Below, one piece after another: positions 37,513 through 49,392 of a stretch of DNA of 64,000 nt (positions are counted from its first letter, which is position 1; the number at the start of each line of letters is the position of its first letter). Made by a program: the position numbers and the translations under genes. Origin of the DNA: Helopsaltes ochotensis (taxonomy: Eukaryota > Chordata > Aves > Passeriformes > Locustellidae). A model generated the notes under the pieces. The model searched no databases and was not told the DNA's origin. It was given only the letters and a program-made list of their open reading frames with translations. The stretch is from assembly GCA_013400155.1 (NCBI GenBank), contig VXBM01001196.1, forward strand, positions 174,021 through 238,020, written 5' to 3'.

Positions 37513-40500
37513 GCTCATGAAGATGATGATAGAATACATACTTTGGGCACATCTTACACTGTAACCTAGGACACTTAGTAACACAGGCAGAAATTCCTGG
37601 GCACAGCTCATCTTTTAAGAGCCTCTAAACCAGAGACTTCCAAGACCAGTCTTGAATCAATGATTTACAGCCACTCCGTGAAGGGAGAAAAAATTTCCAA
37701 CAGGAAGCAGAAATCTCTTTAAATGTTTTCAAATTTAAGAAATAAACCAATCATTTTTTAAAAAGCAGTCAAACAAGCAGCTATTATTATAATTATTAAT
37801 TACTTTGGAAACATGCATTGTAGTTTGCATATGACTTTGGGGGTAGCACAGAAAATAAAAACTATATGTTCTCATTCCTTAGATTAAAACATCTGAAATT
37901 CTTTCACCAGTACTCAAGGAGCCTCACACTGAAGAGATAGCTGCTTATCTCAGAGCCAGGCACCTACTTTGATATCACATATAGCTCTTATTATATTTTT
38001 CACTTCAGCCTCACTTTTACCTTCTTCCCCTGACAAGAGGCAATTTGATCTTTGTTTATATTATTTAGAGAGGGATGGAAGTAGGAGAGGCAGGGATTGG
38101 GTGGAAGGTCAGGAGGAGGGAGACCTTGGCAAAAGGAAAGCTTATGAAGGCTATTTAACTGATGTCCTGTCCTTTAAGAATGAAACTAGCAGTGGCACAT
38201 GCGTGCACTCAAGTCTTTGAGACTGTTTTCTGAGGAAACATTTTTATAGTTGAAGATATTTTTGTGAAATATTTATTTGTGTACCTGTTGAAAATCTTGT
38301 AAGTCTGGACATAGTCCCTTAAATAGCTTTTATAAAGTGATGCACTGACCCTGCGACATTTCCCTCTCTGAATTCATGATTGGTCTTCTCAGAGCCACCA
38401 CTTGCCTGGAGCCACAGGGCCCCAATTTGTCTTTAATCACTGGCAGTTTTGTCAAGTTTCATTTTTGACTGGTCTATGTTCCTAGACTTTATCTAATATT
38501 GAGGCAAATTTAAAGGATGTCAGAAGCTTTATCTTTGAATTTGTGTATGATTTGTTATTCAAAGGCACTTGGCCTTTGACCTCATTACTCTTCACTTACT
38601 CATTACCATGCAGCGCTTAATGTTTTACCTCTTCTTCAAATGAAATACTGTATATAGCTGTGTTCAAGGAGGGTAAAATTAGTGTAAGCATAGCCACCTA
38701 TAGGATCCAATAAGAAGGTATCAAAATGCTGACTGAGAGATGATAACGAGGAGATGTTGCCCAGTTACTTAACCCACTGTAAAATGATCCCTAATATTCA
38801 TCTGGCCATGCCTTTATTAACATTGATGATATGTGCACTCTTATGAAGGAGGCTTTTGTTCCTACAGATTACTAAATCATGTCTATGCATAAAATATTGC
38901 CCCAGTGTTTAAGCTAGATAAATTCCAAAATGAGGGGAATAAGTAAATCTAGGAAAAATCTGAAAGTCAGCCCCATTTTGCAGGTTCAGCAAAAGATGAT
39001 TGTAAAGAAGTTAGCATTTTAGTAAGTCAATTTCCCAGTTCTACAGGGAACAACAACCAAATTAGAAAAATCACTATATATTTAATTATGTTATTTTGAT
39101 TAAGTACTACACGTTTCATTTAAATAAATAGGAAAAGGAACAATTCTGTCCTGGGAGAGAGGGAGAAGGCTGGAGGTGGGTATTCAAAATGCTCACAATG
39201 TAGTTTATGCCAGCCTTGTAATTTAACATAAACAGACTTCAACAACTAGAGTAATAGAGCTTAGAAACTCACTTAGTTTTTGTTTATGGCTTGCAAAAAG
39301 AACACATAAATTAAATCATACGCAATGGAAAGTGTTCTTTGCAGAGGAAGGAGGTCCACTGCTGAATAATATTCTTTACCATGTACTTAACTCTCTTGGG
39401 GGCCTAAGACTCCTGAAGGCTGTTTTTCCCTGTAAAGACTAAGGCAAAGAAGATATTTGATACTTCAGCCTTTACATAATTAAGGAAGTGTTCTTGTCTG
39501 ACCATTTAGGAGCCACTCTGGGAATAACAATTACACCACCTAAAACTTTCACTGATGGGACCCAAGCCCTTTTGCAGTGGGCAGCTCCAGTGAGCTGATG
39601 GGTCCCCACTTGAGTCCCAATACACACCACATGCAGACCCTCAGACAGTTTTCAAAAATACGTGCCTAAGACAGCTTTCCTGCCCATGTGTCTACAATGT
39701 GATATTCTTCATTTGAGTTGGTCAGCCCAGGCTGTATTGACAGTCAGTTGACAGTCAACAGAGAAAAATACACATTTTTAAATTGCAATACTCTGTATCT
39801 GGGTTTGAGATACAGTATACACAGGTGAGATTAACTTCACCTTGAACCAAGAGGTATCTATTAGGCTTAATTACTGGGCATGGGAACTCTGAAAATGTCA
39901 GACCATACATTGAAAACCTGTTGGCATTTTCAAGCACTATTGCACCTGTTGGCAAGAAAAATTACATCCTGACTAAGGCCAAGAAAACACTCTTGAACTA
40001 CAGTGCAAAATCACTAACCAATTTAACTTCACGCTCTATTAACTTAAAGAAATGTCTTTATAAACTGAGTCTGAAGAAGGCAATCTACTTCATACTAGAC
40101 ACAGCACAAAAAATTGTGATTTCTATACAGGAGGATGTTGCTACATCAACAAATAATGAATTAAACCCTGTAGATCCTGTCAGCTGTAAGGTAACCAAAA
40201 CAAGAAATATGGCTGTTTCCTGAGGTTTATCTTCTGCATGAAGCTTTCCACCAGATGCCTGTCTTACACCAGAGAAATAGTTACAAGAAGATGATTTAGC
40301 TTTTTTTCCCTAAATTTAGATCTGAATGCAAGATAAACCAAATTTTGAATAAAAATTAGCAAATTATTCCAAAATATTCAAAGATTACTTCAAATCTGGG
40401 TTTGGGTTTTTGTTTTGCTTTTTTCATTTTCTCTATTGCTATTACTCTAAAGTAAAATTTATTTAAAATACATTATTTCTTTTAATGTGTGTTGCTGAAC

Positions 40501-41192
40501 AGAAAAAGGAAACTGTGGTTTAAGGTCAAGGCAATCTCTGAATTTAATCACTGGAAAACTCAGACAGGTTCCCAGCACTCACAAATCAAGTGGTCTCCCT
40601 GTGCTTCACAAGGTAATTCTGAAAGTATCTTTGACTGAGTAGCTCTTTATGCAAATTGAAAGCCTAAACAGAAGGTATTAAATGTGTCTTCCATAAGATC
40701 CAGTTCCCCTTTTAATTTCATCCAATGGCTCTTAATTCCTTAAAGCTCCATTCTTATGGGTAACTTTGACAAGCTATGATTTATGAAGATTCCTGTTCAA
40801 TACCCCATCAGAAACATTTGTCTTATGTTCACAAAACCATTTTTATTTGCTTGAAATCAATAATTCCTTAGTGTCTCCAAACAAATGAAATGTCACAATT
40901 TATTCCCTTTCAGTGCTGCAGAGGAGATATTAAAAGGGTCTAGACAGTTAACTAATAATAAATCTGGAACAAGTGAAGATAAAGAGCCCAAAGTCTCTAA
41001 TTTACATAATTGATTGAACTGCCAAAAATTAGGATATCAGACAAAAAAAGCACTATTCAACATTTAACTAAACCATTTAGTCTAAGTTAGTTCTTCTAGA
41101 TCTGCTGTACAGCCAGGGAAGAAAGGCACCTTGAAAGTTTCTCCTCTAAAATGAAAGACTTAGGAGATACATCACTGTGTTCACAGATGCCT
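37513..41192. other. unique AT-rich non-coding sequence
   Basis: No gene is supported. A stretch at about 39390-39480 (around CTGTAAAGACTAAGGCAAAG) faintly resembles antisense CR1 ORF2 linker and may be a very old CR1 fragment. A 100-codon frame at 39921-40223 is lysine/serine-rich with no known domain. Confidence 0.5.
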
Positions 41193-42530
41193 TTTAGAAT
41201 CCATGAGTCCTACAATTGTTTTGGTTGAACAGGATCTTCAAAAACCATCTAGTTCAACCCCCCTACCATAGCCAGGGACACCTTACATTAGATCAGGTTT
41301 CTCAAGGCCCCACTTAACCTGACTTGATCACTTCCAGGGAAGGAGCATCCACAACTGCTTGGGCAACCTGTACCAACCTTGTTTCTTAAATTCAGTCTAA
41401 ACCTACTCTTGGTTTAAAACCACTATCCCTTGTCCTGTCAATACAAGCCCTTGTAGAAAGTCTTTCTCCATCTTTCTTATAGACCCCATTCATATACTGA
41501 AATGGTGAAATACCATCTCCTCACAGTCTTCTTTTCTCCAAGCTGAGGAACCTCAACACCCTCAGCCTTTCTGAATAGAAAATGTGCTCCAGATTCCTGA
41601 TCATCTTCATGGCCCTCCTCTGGACTCATTCCAGGAGGTCCATGTTCTTATGTTTGGGGTCCTAGAGCTGGAAGCAGGTGGCGTCCCATGAGAGCAGAGG
41701 GAGAGAGCCACATCCTTCAAGCTGGCCACAGTTCTTTTTGATGCAGCTAGGGATATATTTGGCTCTCTGGGTTGCAAGTGCACATTGCCAGATCATGTCC
41801 AGTTTACCATTCACCAATATTGCCAAATATTTTTCTAAAGGCCTGCTCTCAATCTATTGTATCATCAATTATCTCAATCAATAAGTATCATCATCTCTAT
41901 TGACCTAAGTACAGGATATAACATTTCTCCTTGTTGAACTTCATGATATTCATATGGAACCAGCCTTGCAAGGTCCCTCTGGATGTCATCCTTCCCTCCA
42001 GAATATCAAGAACCGTTCAGCTCGGTGTTGCCTGCAAACTTGCCGAGTTTGCACTCATTCTCACTGTCTATGTTGTTTATAAAACTACTAAATAGTATTA
42101 GTTCCAGTACAGGGCCTTGAAGGATGCCACCCATTACTGTTTTTCCACTTGGACATTGAGCCATTGACCACTACTTTTTGGATGCAGCCATCCAACCAAT
42201 TTTTTATCCATCTAATGGTCCATCCACCAAACCTATATTTTCGTGATGTAGTAAGAAGAATGTTATAGAACACCACATCAAAGGACTTAGAGAGGTCTGG
42301 ATAGATGGCATCCTAGCACTTCCCTTGTTCACTGATGTAGTTGTTCTGTCACAGGTGACTGGATTAATCAAGCACGATTTGTGTTTAATGATCAGCTGTC
42401 GCTGATCACCTTCCTGTCATACATGTATTTTGACATATTTCAGGATGATCTTTTCCATGACTTGTTTCATTATCCCTTCAATGATGACTGAAGAATTCTC
42501 GACATCCAGCCTTTAGGCTTGACATTTTAC
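41193..42530 (-). mobile_element. CR1 LINE, antisense 1.3-kb copy
   Basis: The 3' end is at 41193 (TTTTAGAATCCATGAGTC, eroded terminal repeat), followed by the antisense CR1 tail (CCATCTAGTTCAACCCCCCT, CACTTCCAGGGAAGGAGCATC, CTCTGGACTCATTCCAGGAG). Farther right it enters reverse-transcriptase coding sequence read on the minus strand: 42088-42276 keeps GGWTIRWIKNWLDG and VVVNGSMSKW, typical of CR1. Near 42020-42050 the minus strand reads KFAGNT where active CR1 has the FADD catalytic box, so both aspartates are lost. The 5' end is truncated around 42530. Confidence 0.88.
42088..42276 (-). pseudogene. CR1 reverse-transcriptase remnant
   Basis: A 62-codon open fragment of the CR1 reverse transcriptase between motifs A and B. 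Residues 19-30 (WTIRWIKNWLDG) and 35-44 (VVVNGSMSKW) are the recognisable parts. After that a shift destroys the GVPQGSVLGP-type motif B block. No activity can remain. Confidence 0.78.
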
Positions 42531-45500
42531 TTTTAGATGGCTAGAAATTCATCTAATTATTGCTATCAAAGTGTTAATTTAATGTCACAGGCTACTGTGC
42601 AGCCAAGTTCTGACAAGACACTGAGCACAACTTGCTCATCTGTCTAGATCTGAGGACTAAAATTGGCTTTGCACCTCAAGAAACCTTTCTCAAATATGTT
42701 CACAGTGTTCCAAATGCATCTGCTTATATTTGGTATGACCAGATCTCTGCAACACATGGGATTTCTTTTTTCGTCTGTAGAACAGGGAGAAATTTCTAGA
42801 AGCTAAAGAGGAATGAAAGGTGGTATCTGGATGGGATTTGTTTTTATAGGACAGACCAGGGTGTATGAGGGGAAGTGGGGAAACTATTGTGCCTCCTACA
42901 TTTTAAAGCCCACAACAGTGTGGTCCCCCTGCTCACTGCAGCTGAACCAGCTGTGAGAGAAACCCAGCAAGAAGCTCCTCAGTGAGCCCATATCTGAGCT
43001 CCTTGATTAACTTTTATTAGTAATATTCTAATGCAGAGAACACCTTTATTTGCATTTAAACAATTAATAGAATCAAACCTCCCTGGAATCTTAAAGCACC
43101 TAAACATTCATTATGTATAATGAATTTTTAAAGACACGTACTCTTAGTTATCTAAATATAGATTTCAGTTAGAGACATATCAGAGCACAAGAGCAGAATA
43201 TGATATAGGAAATTAACAGCACTGAGCTCTGCTAGCAAAGTTGGATGTTTCTGACTTAGACTCCGTATGCAATCAAGAAAGACAGAGAGAGACAGTTTGT
43301 CTGGGAAGCATTGCTTTGCACCCAATCTGGAGTCAGGCTTTCCAGTGTTCTGTGAAGTAGTCTTCCTTTTACTTTTTCTTTTTCTGTTTGTTTTGGTTTT
43401 AAATTGGGCATAGAATGCCCCGATGCCTCATTAAAAAACTTTTATGTTATATTTATAGGTAAATGAGGTAATTTGCATTTTCCTTTCGTCATCATCAATG
43501 AAGCAATCACTTCACTTACTTCCTTGGGAAGAAATAAAGCAATTCATAAGTAAATGTGCAAATCAATTATTTAAAAGAAGCAATTAATTTGTTTTGAATG
43601 TGGCTAGAGCAGCCAAAAAAGCATGAAAAAACCCCTAGATATCCAGGGGTGGAACTCAACCACAACTCAATCTCCCTTATGAAGAGATCCGTATTCTAAA
43701 AACCACTTCAAAACAACTTTCATAAGTTAAACATGTGGATTACATATCAGCTAAATGCACACAGCAACAGGTTTGTAATTCTAATACATTTCCTCCGTGT
43801 TATTCAAAACCTCTTTGCTTTATAAACAAAAATAGGAATGGTTTTTATGTCACAAAATTTATACAGCTGATGTCGGATCCTGAATCAATAAGGGAATTTT
43901 GAAATAATCTCATTCAGCATAAAGAAACTGGCACAAAACATGCTGTGTTGTTAATCAGAAGAGTATTTTCACAACTTAATTTTTGAACTATATATTTCCT
44001 GTGGATTAGTTTATGTCCCTGAGAAATTTAATTTATTATTTTCAAAACTGAATGGTTAAATTGATGTGTGCCAAGTCTTTTGGTTTTATTTTTTCATTTA
44101 ATATGGGAAGTTAATGTTTCAGGGAGTGAATTCAATTTTGGAGAAATTTCTAACTAATAATATGAAGGTGACTAGTGGAAAATGTCCATACAAGAACGTG
44201 TGTGGTCATAGCACACATAGTGAAAACCTGTTTTAAAATAACTTGATACTTGATAGTTACTGTGGTATTCTGTTAAATTACACAAACATCAAATGGTATC
44301 CATTTTTCTTTTCTCATTAGCAAAAGTCATTGTTCTAGTACCAGTTTCTGCTCAGGTGTCTTTTTTGATGCTAATTTTATACAGCATAATTATGTCAAGT
44401 TACTACCAATCTAATTAATAGCAGACCTCATCAAACACACACATAAAAAAGCTCCTGAGACTTAATTCTTTATTTTTCATTAATCCAGTTGAACTATTCT
44501 AAGTTCCAAATTTTAATCACATTATGCTAATTCACTGTGACGGAAGAGAGACTGTTTATGTTGTCATAGTCCTGATTAGATATACCTGTATACACTTAAA
44601 CAGTGATATATTTGAAAATCCTTCTTTCAGTATTAACTACTCAGCTTGCAGAAATTGACCTCTGAGATGTAACAGTGTGTGTTCTAAGTGCTGGAGCATA
44701 ATTACACAGAGAGAAAATAAATGCCCTCGATGCAGTAATATATATGGAAATTTTACCAAAAATGCAGTTTGGTAATCTGCTCCTTTGTATTTTGAAAGCA
44801 CATGGTTATATTGCATATAGGACAAGGTATAGCTCCCAACTGATTAATCTTAACATGAAAAATACAAGCCATTTTGTTGGATATTATTAAATCTAAAGCA
44901 ATGTTGGATATTATTAAATCATTAGTTTCACTGAACAAAACCAGGATATTTAGAGAAGGGACATACAACATTTTAATTCCTTTGTATTTGATCAACATCA
45001 CTAACTGCATTTTGTGATATGCCGAAATATTTGCAAATTTAGTCATGTTACAATGCAGTACAGTGAACAGGTTTCATGAGTACCACTGATTAATGTAAAC
45101 ATGGTCACATTCTGGAGATTAATTTGACATCATTCTGGTTGGGGAACATACTAAAGGGCAGTAACCTTCAGTAGCCCAAACATTTAATTATTGCTCTGTT
45201 TTATGCCTTCTATATTTAGTGATATTACCAGACACACCACACAAGCAAATTGTTGTCCAGTCCAAACCCACTGATTTTGGATTACACATATACACAAATT
45301 AAACATTCAAAAAAAATCTCTAAACATCTAGTTATTATTAATTGCACTTAGTATTTTTACCAACCACTGGAACATATCAGTACTCATAAAGGTCTAGAGC
45401 ATACCATAGTTTAAAAACATTCCAAGAGTGGTTGGTGACAGAATTCCCATTGATTGCAGAGTCCTCATCATATATAAAACAATTACAACTAGCAATAAAA

Positions 45501-48102
45501 TGGAAGCAATTAAGTTTTCAATTTTGCACCAAAGAAGAAACAGATGCTAGAGGAAGGTATTGCAGTTTGCTCCCAGTTAGATATAACAGGTATAAAACAA
45601 TTTCAAAAACTTATTAAATAATGAAAAGATCTCCTGCTGGGAAAAAATTTAACAAATAGCAAAAAGTCTTGAGCCAATGTAAAGTCACGTGCAATTATTC
45701 AGTTTATATTTCCTTTGTTTCTTATTCTATTGTTCCAATTCTTTAGTAGATGGAAATTTTGCTTTTAATAACCAGAAAGAAAGGAAAATTGCAACTCCTC
45801 TTATTGTTCATGTCAGCTGTAGCACAAGATAAGTTTTTTCTTCTAAGCACTGGAGTGAATGGTGATAACTGATGCATGTGGTAACTGACACAGAACATCC
45901 TGAGTTCAGTTCATGAAGTCTTGAGTGACTTTATGTACATCAGTCCCTGCAGGAACTCACTCTTACAGACATGAACTGAGCCAAGCAAATCTGGACCAAA
46001 GGCTGATGTTGCTGCAGTAGCAATGATCCTTCACCCAAAGAGGAATCACCTTTGTCCTGCCTTTCAGCTTTCACCTTTTCTGCAACACAAATGCAAGTGC
46101 AAGAGGACATGAAGGCCACTATACATATATTTCAGAACTCTAAAATTAGACCAAAAAGATGTAATACATTATATTCCACAAAAATTGGGGAAGGCTTAGA
46201 ACAGTTCTGAATTCTTCTGTCAAGCTGAATGATTTAATAGAGCATTTTTCTCCCATAGGTATGGATATGCTGTATTTCTCCCATAGCATCTATATTTTAT
46301 GGGTTTTGATTTATCATTATGTATCTGTTCATTTCCACCTACTATTTAATATCTCACCTGTAATTTAATTATTATGATCATAATGAAAATAATAAAAAAA
46401 TACTTAATCTCCCAGGACACAATATATAATTCATATATAGTGTCATTCTTTTTTCATTCTCATCTCCAAGGAAATATTTCTTCTTTTTTTTTTTCTAGTA
46501 GAAATATTAAACATACAATCCTTTAATTCTGCACATCAATCTGAATTGTATAGGAGGACAACTCCCACAGTTTGCCAGTATTCAGGTAAATAAAACCTCA
46601 TACACAATATCTCATTCTCCTAAATTCAAGTTGACAAACAATACCAGCAGCAATACATTAACCTTTCAGAAGGCAATTTGAATCGACTCAGTTAGTGACC
46701 ACTAGAATGTTTCATTCTGGATATCTAAAAATACATGATAGCTACATAACGCCTAAAGCACGAGACATCATTTCTACTGAAAATGTTCACCACGTAGTAC
46801 ACTGCTATGTTAGTTTTGGAATGCTATTCTCTTAGTTTCATTTATATCAAAAATACACTATAATTTCAACTCTTCCTGTTAAGCCCTTGTTCTTGCATTA
46901 TACAGAAAAGTTGTGCAAGTCATAGATCTAATTTTTATCTTTTTTAATTCTAACTTTTAAAATTACTTTGTTTATATTAGCACAACTTATAAATTCCATA
47001 TATTCCATATATTTTCCATATATTACTGAGTGCATAATGGAATGAGATTTTATGGATGTCTATATTTTGTCTATTATATATGTATGTTTTAATTTACATC
47101 TTTGTTACATTTGAAGTTCTGAAAAAGTTACATATTTGCTCAACTTTTAGCTTGGTATTTGGCACCCTGACCAAATTTTAGGTGGAAGAACTTAAAATGT
47201 TAACTGGGAAAACACAATTCTAATATTTTTCTGCACTGTCTTGGAGTTGACTTGAAGAGGTTTCAATGTAAGAGTGGTATTAAAGAAAACTAGCTTTGTT
47301 ATAGCTGCCACATCATTCTTTGAACTACTGATTTTAATAAGCTCTTTTCCTAAAGTTAAATAAGTTGCGTGTCTGGGAAAAACCATGAATCTCTTACATC
47401 ACCTATTTCATTGTATGATGAAAGTTGAACAAGTCAGTCTGTGTAACATTTTTCTCCCACGAATAAATATTGCACCTCTCATAAAAAAAACCCAATATAC
47501 TGAGATTTTACTGGAAATTTGTCAGTCTTCTCAGAGTTATTTAAAGGAAAATCATAGCTGAGGCTGCTGGAGAACTCATTGCTATGTGAACCTGTCATCA
47601 GGTATATCATTGCCTCTTTAAACGGTAACAATGACAGGTCTGTGTCCTTTACACAGATACTACAGCATTCCTGAGACAAAATAACAAACCAGAACACTTT
47701 CTCCTTCTATACCAGTATACACATTCAGAATATAAAATGTTCTTCTTAGCTTTCCTTTCATTGCTTACTCATATTTATTAATAATGATATAAATTTCATT
47801 CTCTTTTCAAGTAAGCTTACAAAAAATGAAAGAATACATGTCTCTTTGAAGAAATTTGGTTTATTGCAGACAATTTCTTTCTTTTTTTGTTTGTTTCATG
47901 TATTACTTTTGAGGCCATTTAGGCTAAAAATTGTGAGGGTTTTTTTCTTGACTTGTGAATATTTACCGTGTAGAAAAGGGAAACTGCTTCTTCTTCAAGT
48001 ACAGTTTTAATTTCATTAAGGTCATTGACAACATAAAAAGTCAAAAGAAAATTTGTCATCGACTGCAAAAAAATATTCAGAGAAAAAATATTCATACTGT
48101 CT
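42531..48102. other. unique AT-rich non-coding sequence
   Basis: No gene or interspersed repeat is recognised. Contains a 19-base direct repeat at 44875/44902 and clustered TTCCATATAT words at 46990-47025. Confidence 0.55.
44875..44920. repeat. 19-base direct repeat
   Basis: TGTTGGATATTATTAAATC occurs at 44875-44893 and again at 44902-44920, 27 bases apart; a small local duplication. Confidence 0.85.
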
Positions 48103-49392
48103 TGTGGGAGTCTGTGCCCCCCCTGGGTCCCCCAGGGGAAGAGGAAAATGTAGGGGTTGAGTTGAAGCCTTTAGAGAAATTATAATATGTTAAGCCATGC
48201 TAATAAGAAGTAGAAGTCTGATCATAGTTCTAAGCGAACAGCTTTAAGTGCCTTGAAACAGTTAGCACAAAGGTAGAGCCCTTAGGCCTGGAATTTAGCT
48301 TTAGACATAATAAAAATAAGTTCACGACACAAATAAGATAGAGGTTTTTACGGTAATAGATACAGAATCTTTTTACGTTAATAAGATATGCTACACACGT
48401 AGGTGTTTGTGCAAAAACAGATAGTAACTTTTCGTAGTTCCTCGTGATTTCACGTATTTTCAGAGTTAGGCTCAGATTGGTGTAGAGAAATCGTCTTAGA
48501 AGTGTGTCCTTAGTTAATTGGATAGCCGATAGATAAGAAATATGAATATGCATGTAGAATTTAGGGATAAAAAGCCCTGTTTTGAGGCAATGGTGGCCAA
48601 TCAATCGATCGATCAATTGATCTGACTGATTGGTCCACTCTCCTGCCATCAACATCGAGAGAGCATGGGGCTCTGCCAGCCGAACACTGCCAGGGAGCTG
48701 TTGTCAGGACTCTGTCAGGTATCGCATTGCGTGGGGAATGCTTTTGCTGTTTCTGTCTCTGTCGCTGCGAGGGGTTGCTGCTGCTGGTGCTGCTGCTGTT
48801 ATGGCAGTAGCTCTGCAACTCTGTCTGTTCCAGCAGCTGGAATGCTGCTTGGGAATTTTGCCAATCACTCTTTTCCTGCGGCCGATCGAGTTCCCCTTTT
48901 CTAGTTCGTTTTCCCTTGCAGTCGGGATCGCTCCCCAATCCTCCCTTCCCTGCGGCCGGTCAGCCCTTTCCCTGAATTGGTCTTTCTGATCTGTCACTCT
49001 GTTTCCCTTTCTGATCTCTGCAAACCGAGACCCCCTTTGCCAGTTGCCTTTCTCTGCGATTGGAACAATCCCTTGTTGGTCAGCCCCTTCCCCTTGAGGT
49101 GATTTCTCCCCGTCACTCTGTTTTCCTGTAGTTGTAACTTGTTAAGTTGTTGTTAAGTCGTCTTTATCTCACTAGTATGCTAAATATTGTAACTTTAAGT
49201 AATCTGTTAAGTTGTTTTTCACCTCACTGTAACTTTAAGTATTCTCTCACTGTAACTTTAAGTATTGTAGTAGTTAAGACCACATTTAGAACTCATGCTT
49301 TTGAGACTGATGCATTTATGTAATAAACACCTTTGTGATAACCAGAAAATGCTCTTTGCAAATTGACATCTTGACCCATGATCAGCTCAACA
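48103..49392 (+). mobile_element. solo LTR, 1290 bp, ERVK-like
   Basis: Starts TGTGGGAGTCTGTGCCCC and ends GATCAGCTCAACA, flanked by a perfect 6-bp duplication CTGTCT (48097-48102, 49393-49398). The 6-bp size is typical of class II retroviruses. U3 about 48103-48560 is AT-rich; GATAAAAAG at 48566-48574 is a TATA-like box; AATAAA at 49322-49327 is the poly(A) signal. The distance between the two implies an R region of roughly 700 bases, long for a retroviral LTR. 48600-49100 is less AT-rich, with CTG repeats and the palindrome ATCGATCGAT near 48605. Open frames of 79-141 codons over both strands are not viral genes. Confidence 0.88.

Noticed and set aside
39921..40223. 100-codon Lys/Ser/Thr-rich frame with an ATG
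   Set aside because: No domain, composition reflects AT-rich DNA, and no repeat or gene context supports it.
48230..48997. Overlapping frames of 79-141 codons, one Gln/Arg-rich
   Set aside because: All lie inside the solo LTR bounded by CTGTCT duplications and have no viral or host domain; the Gln/Arg bias comes from CTG/CAG-type repeats.
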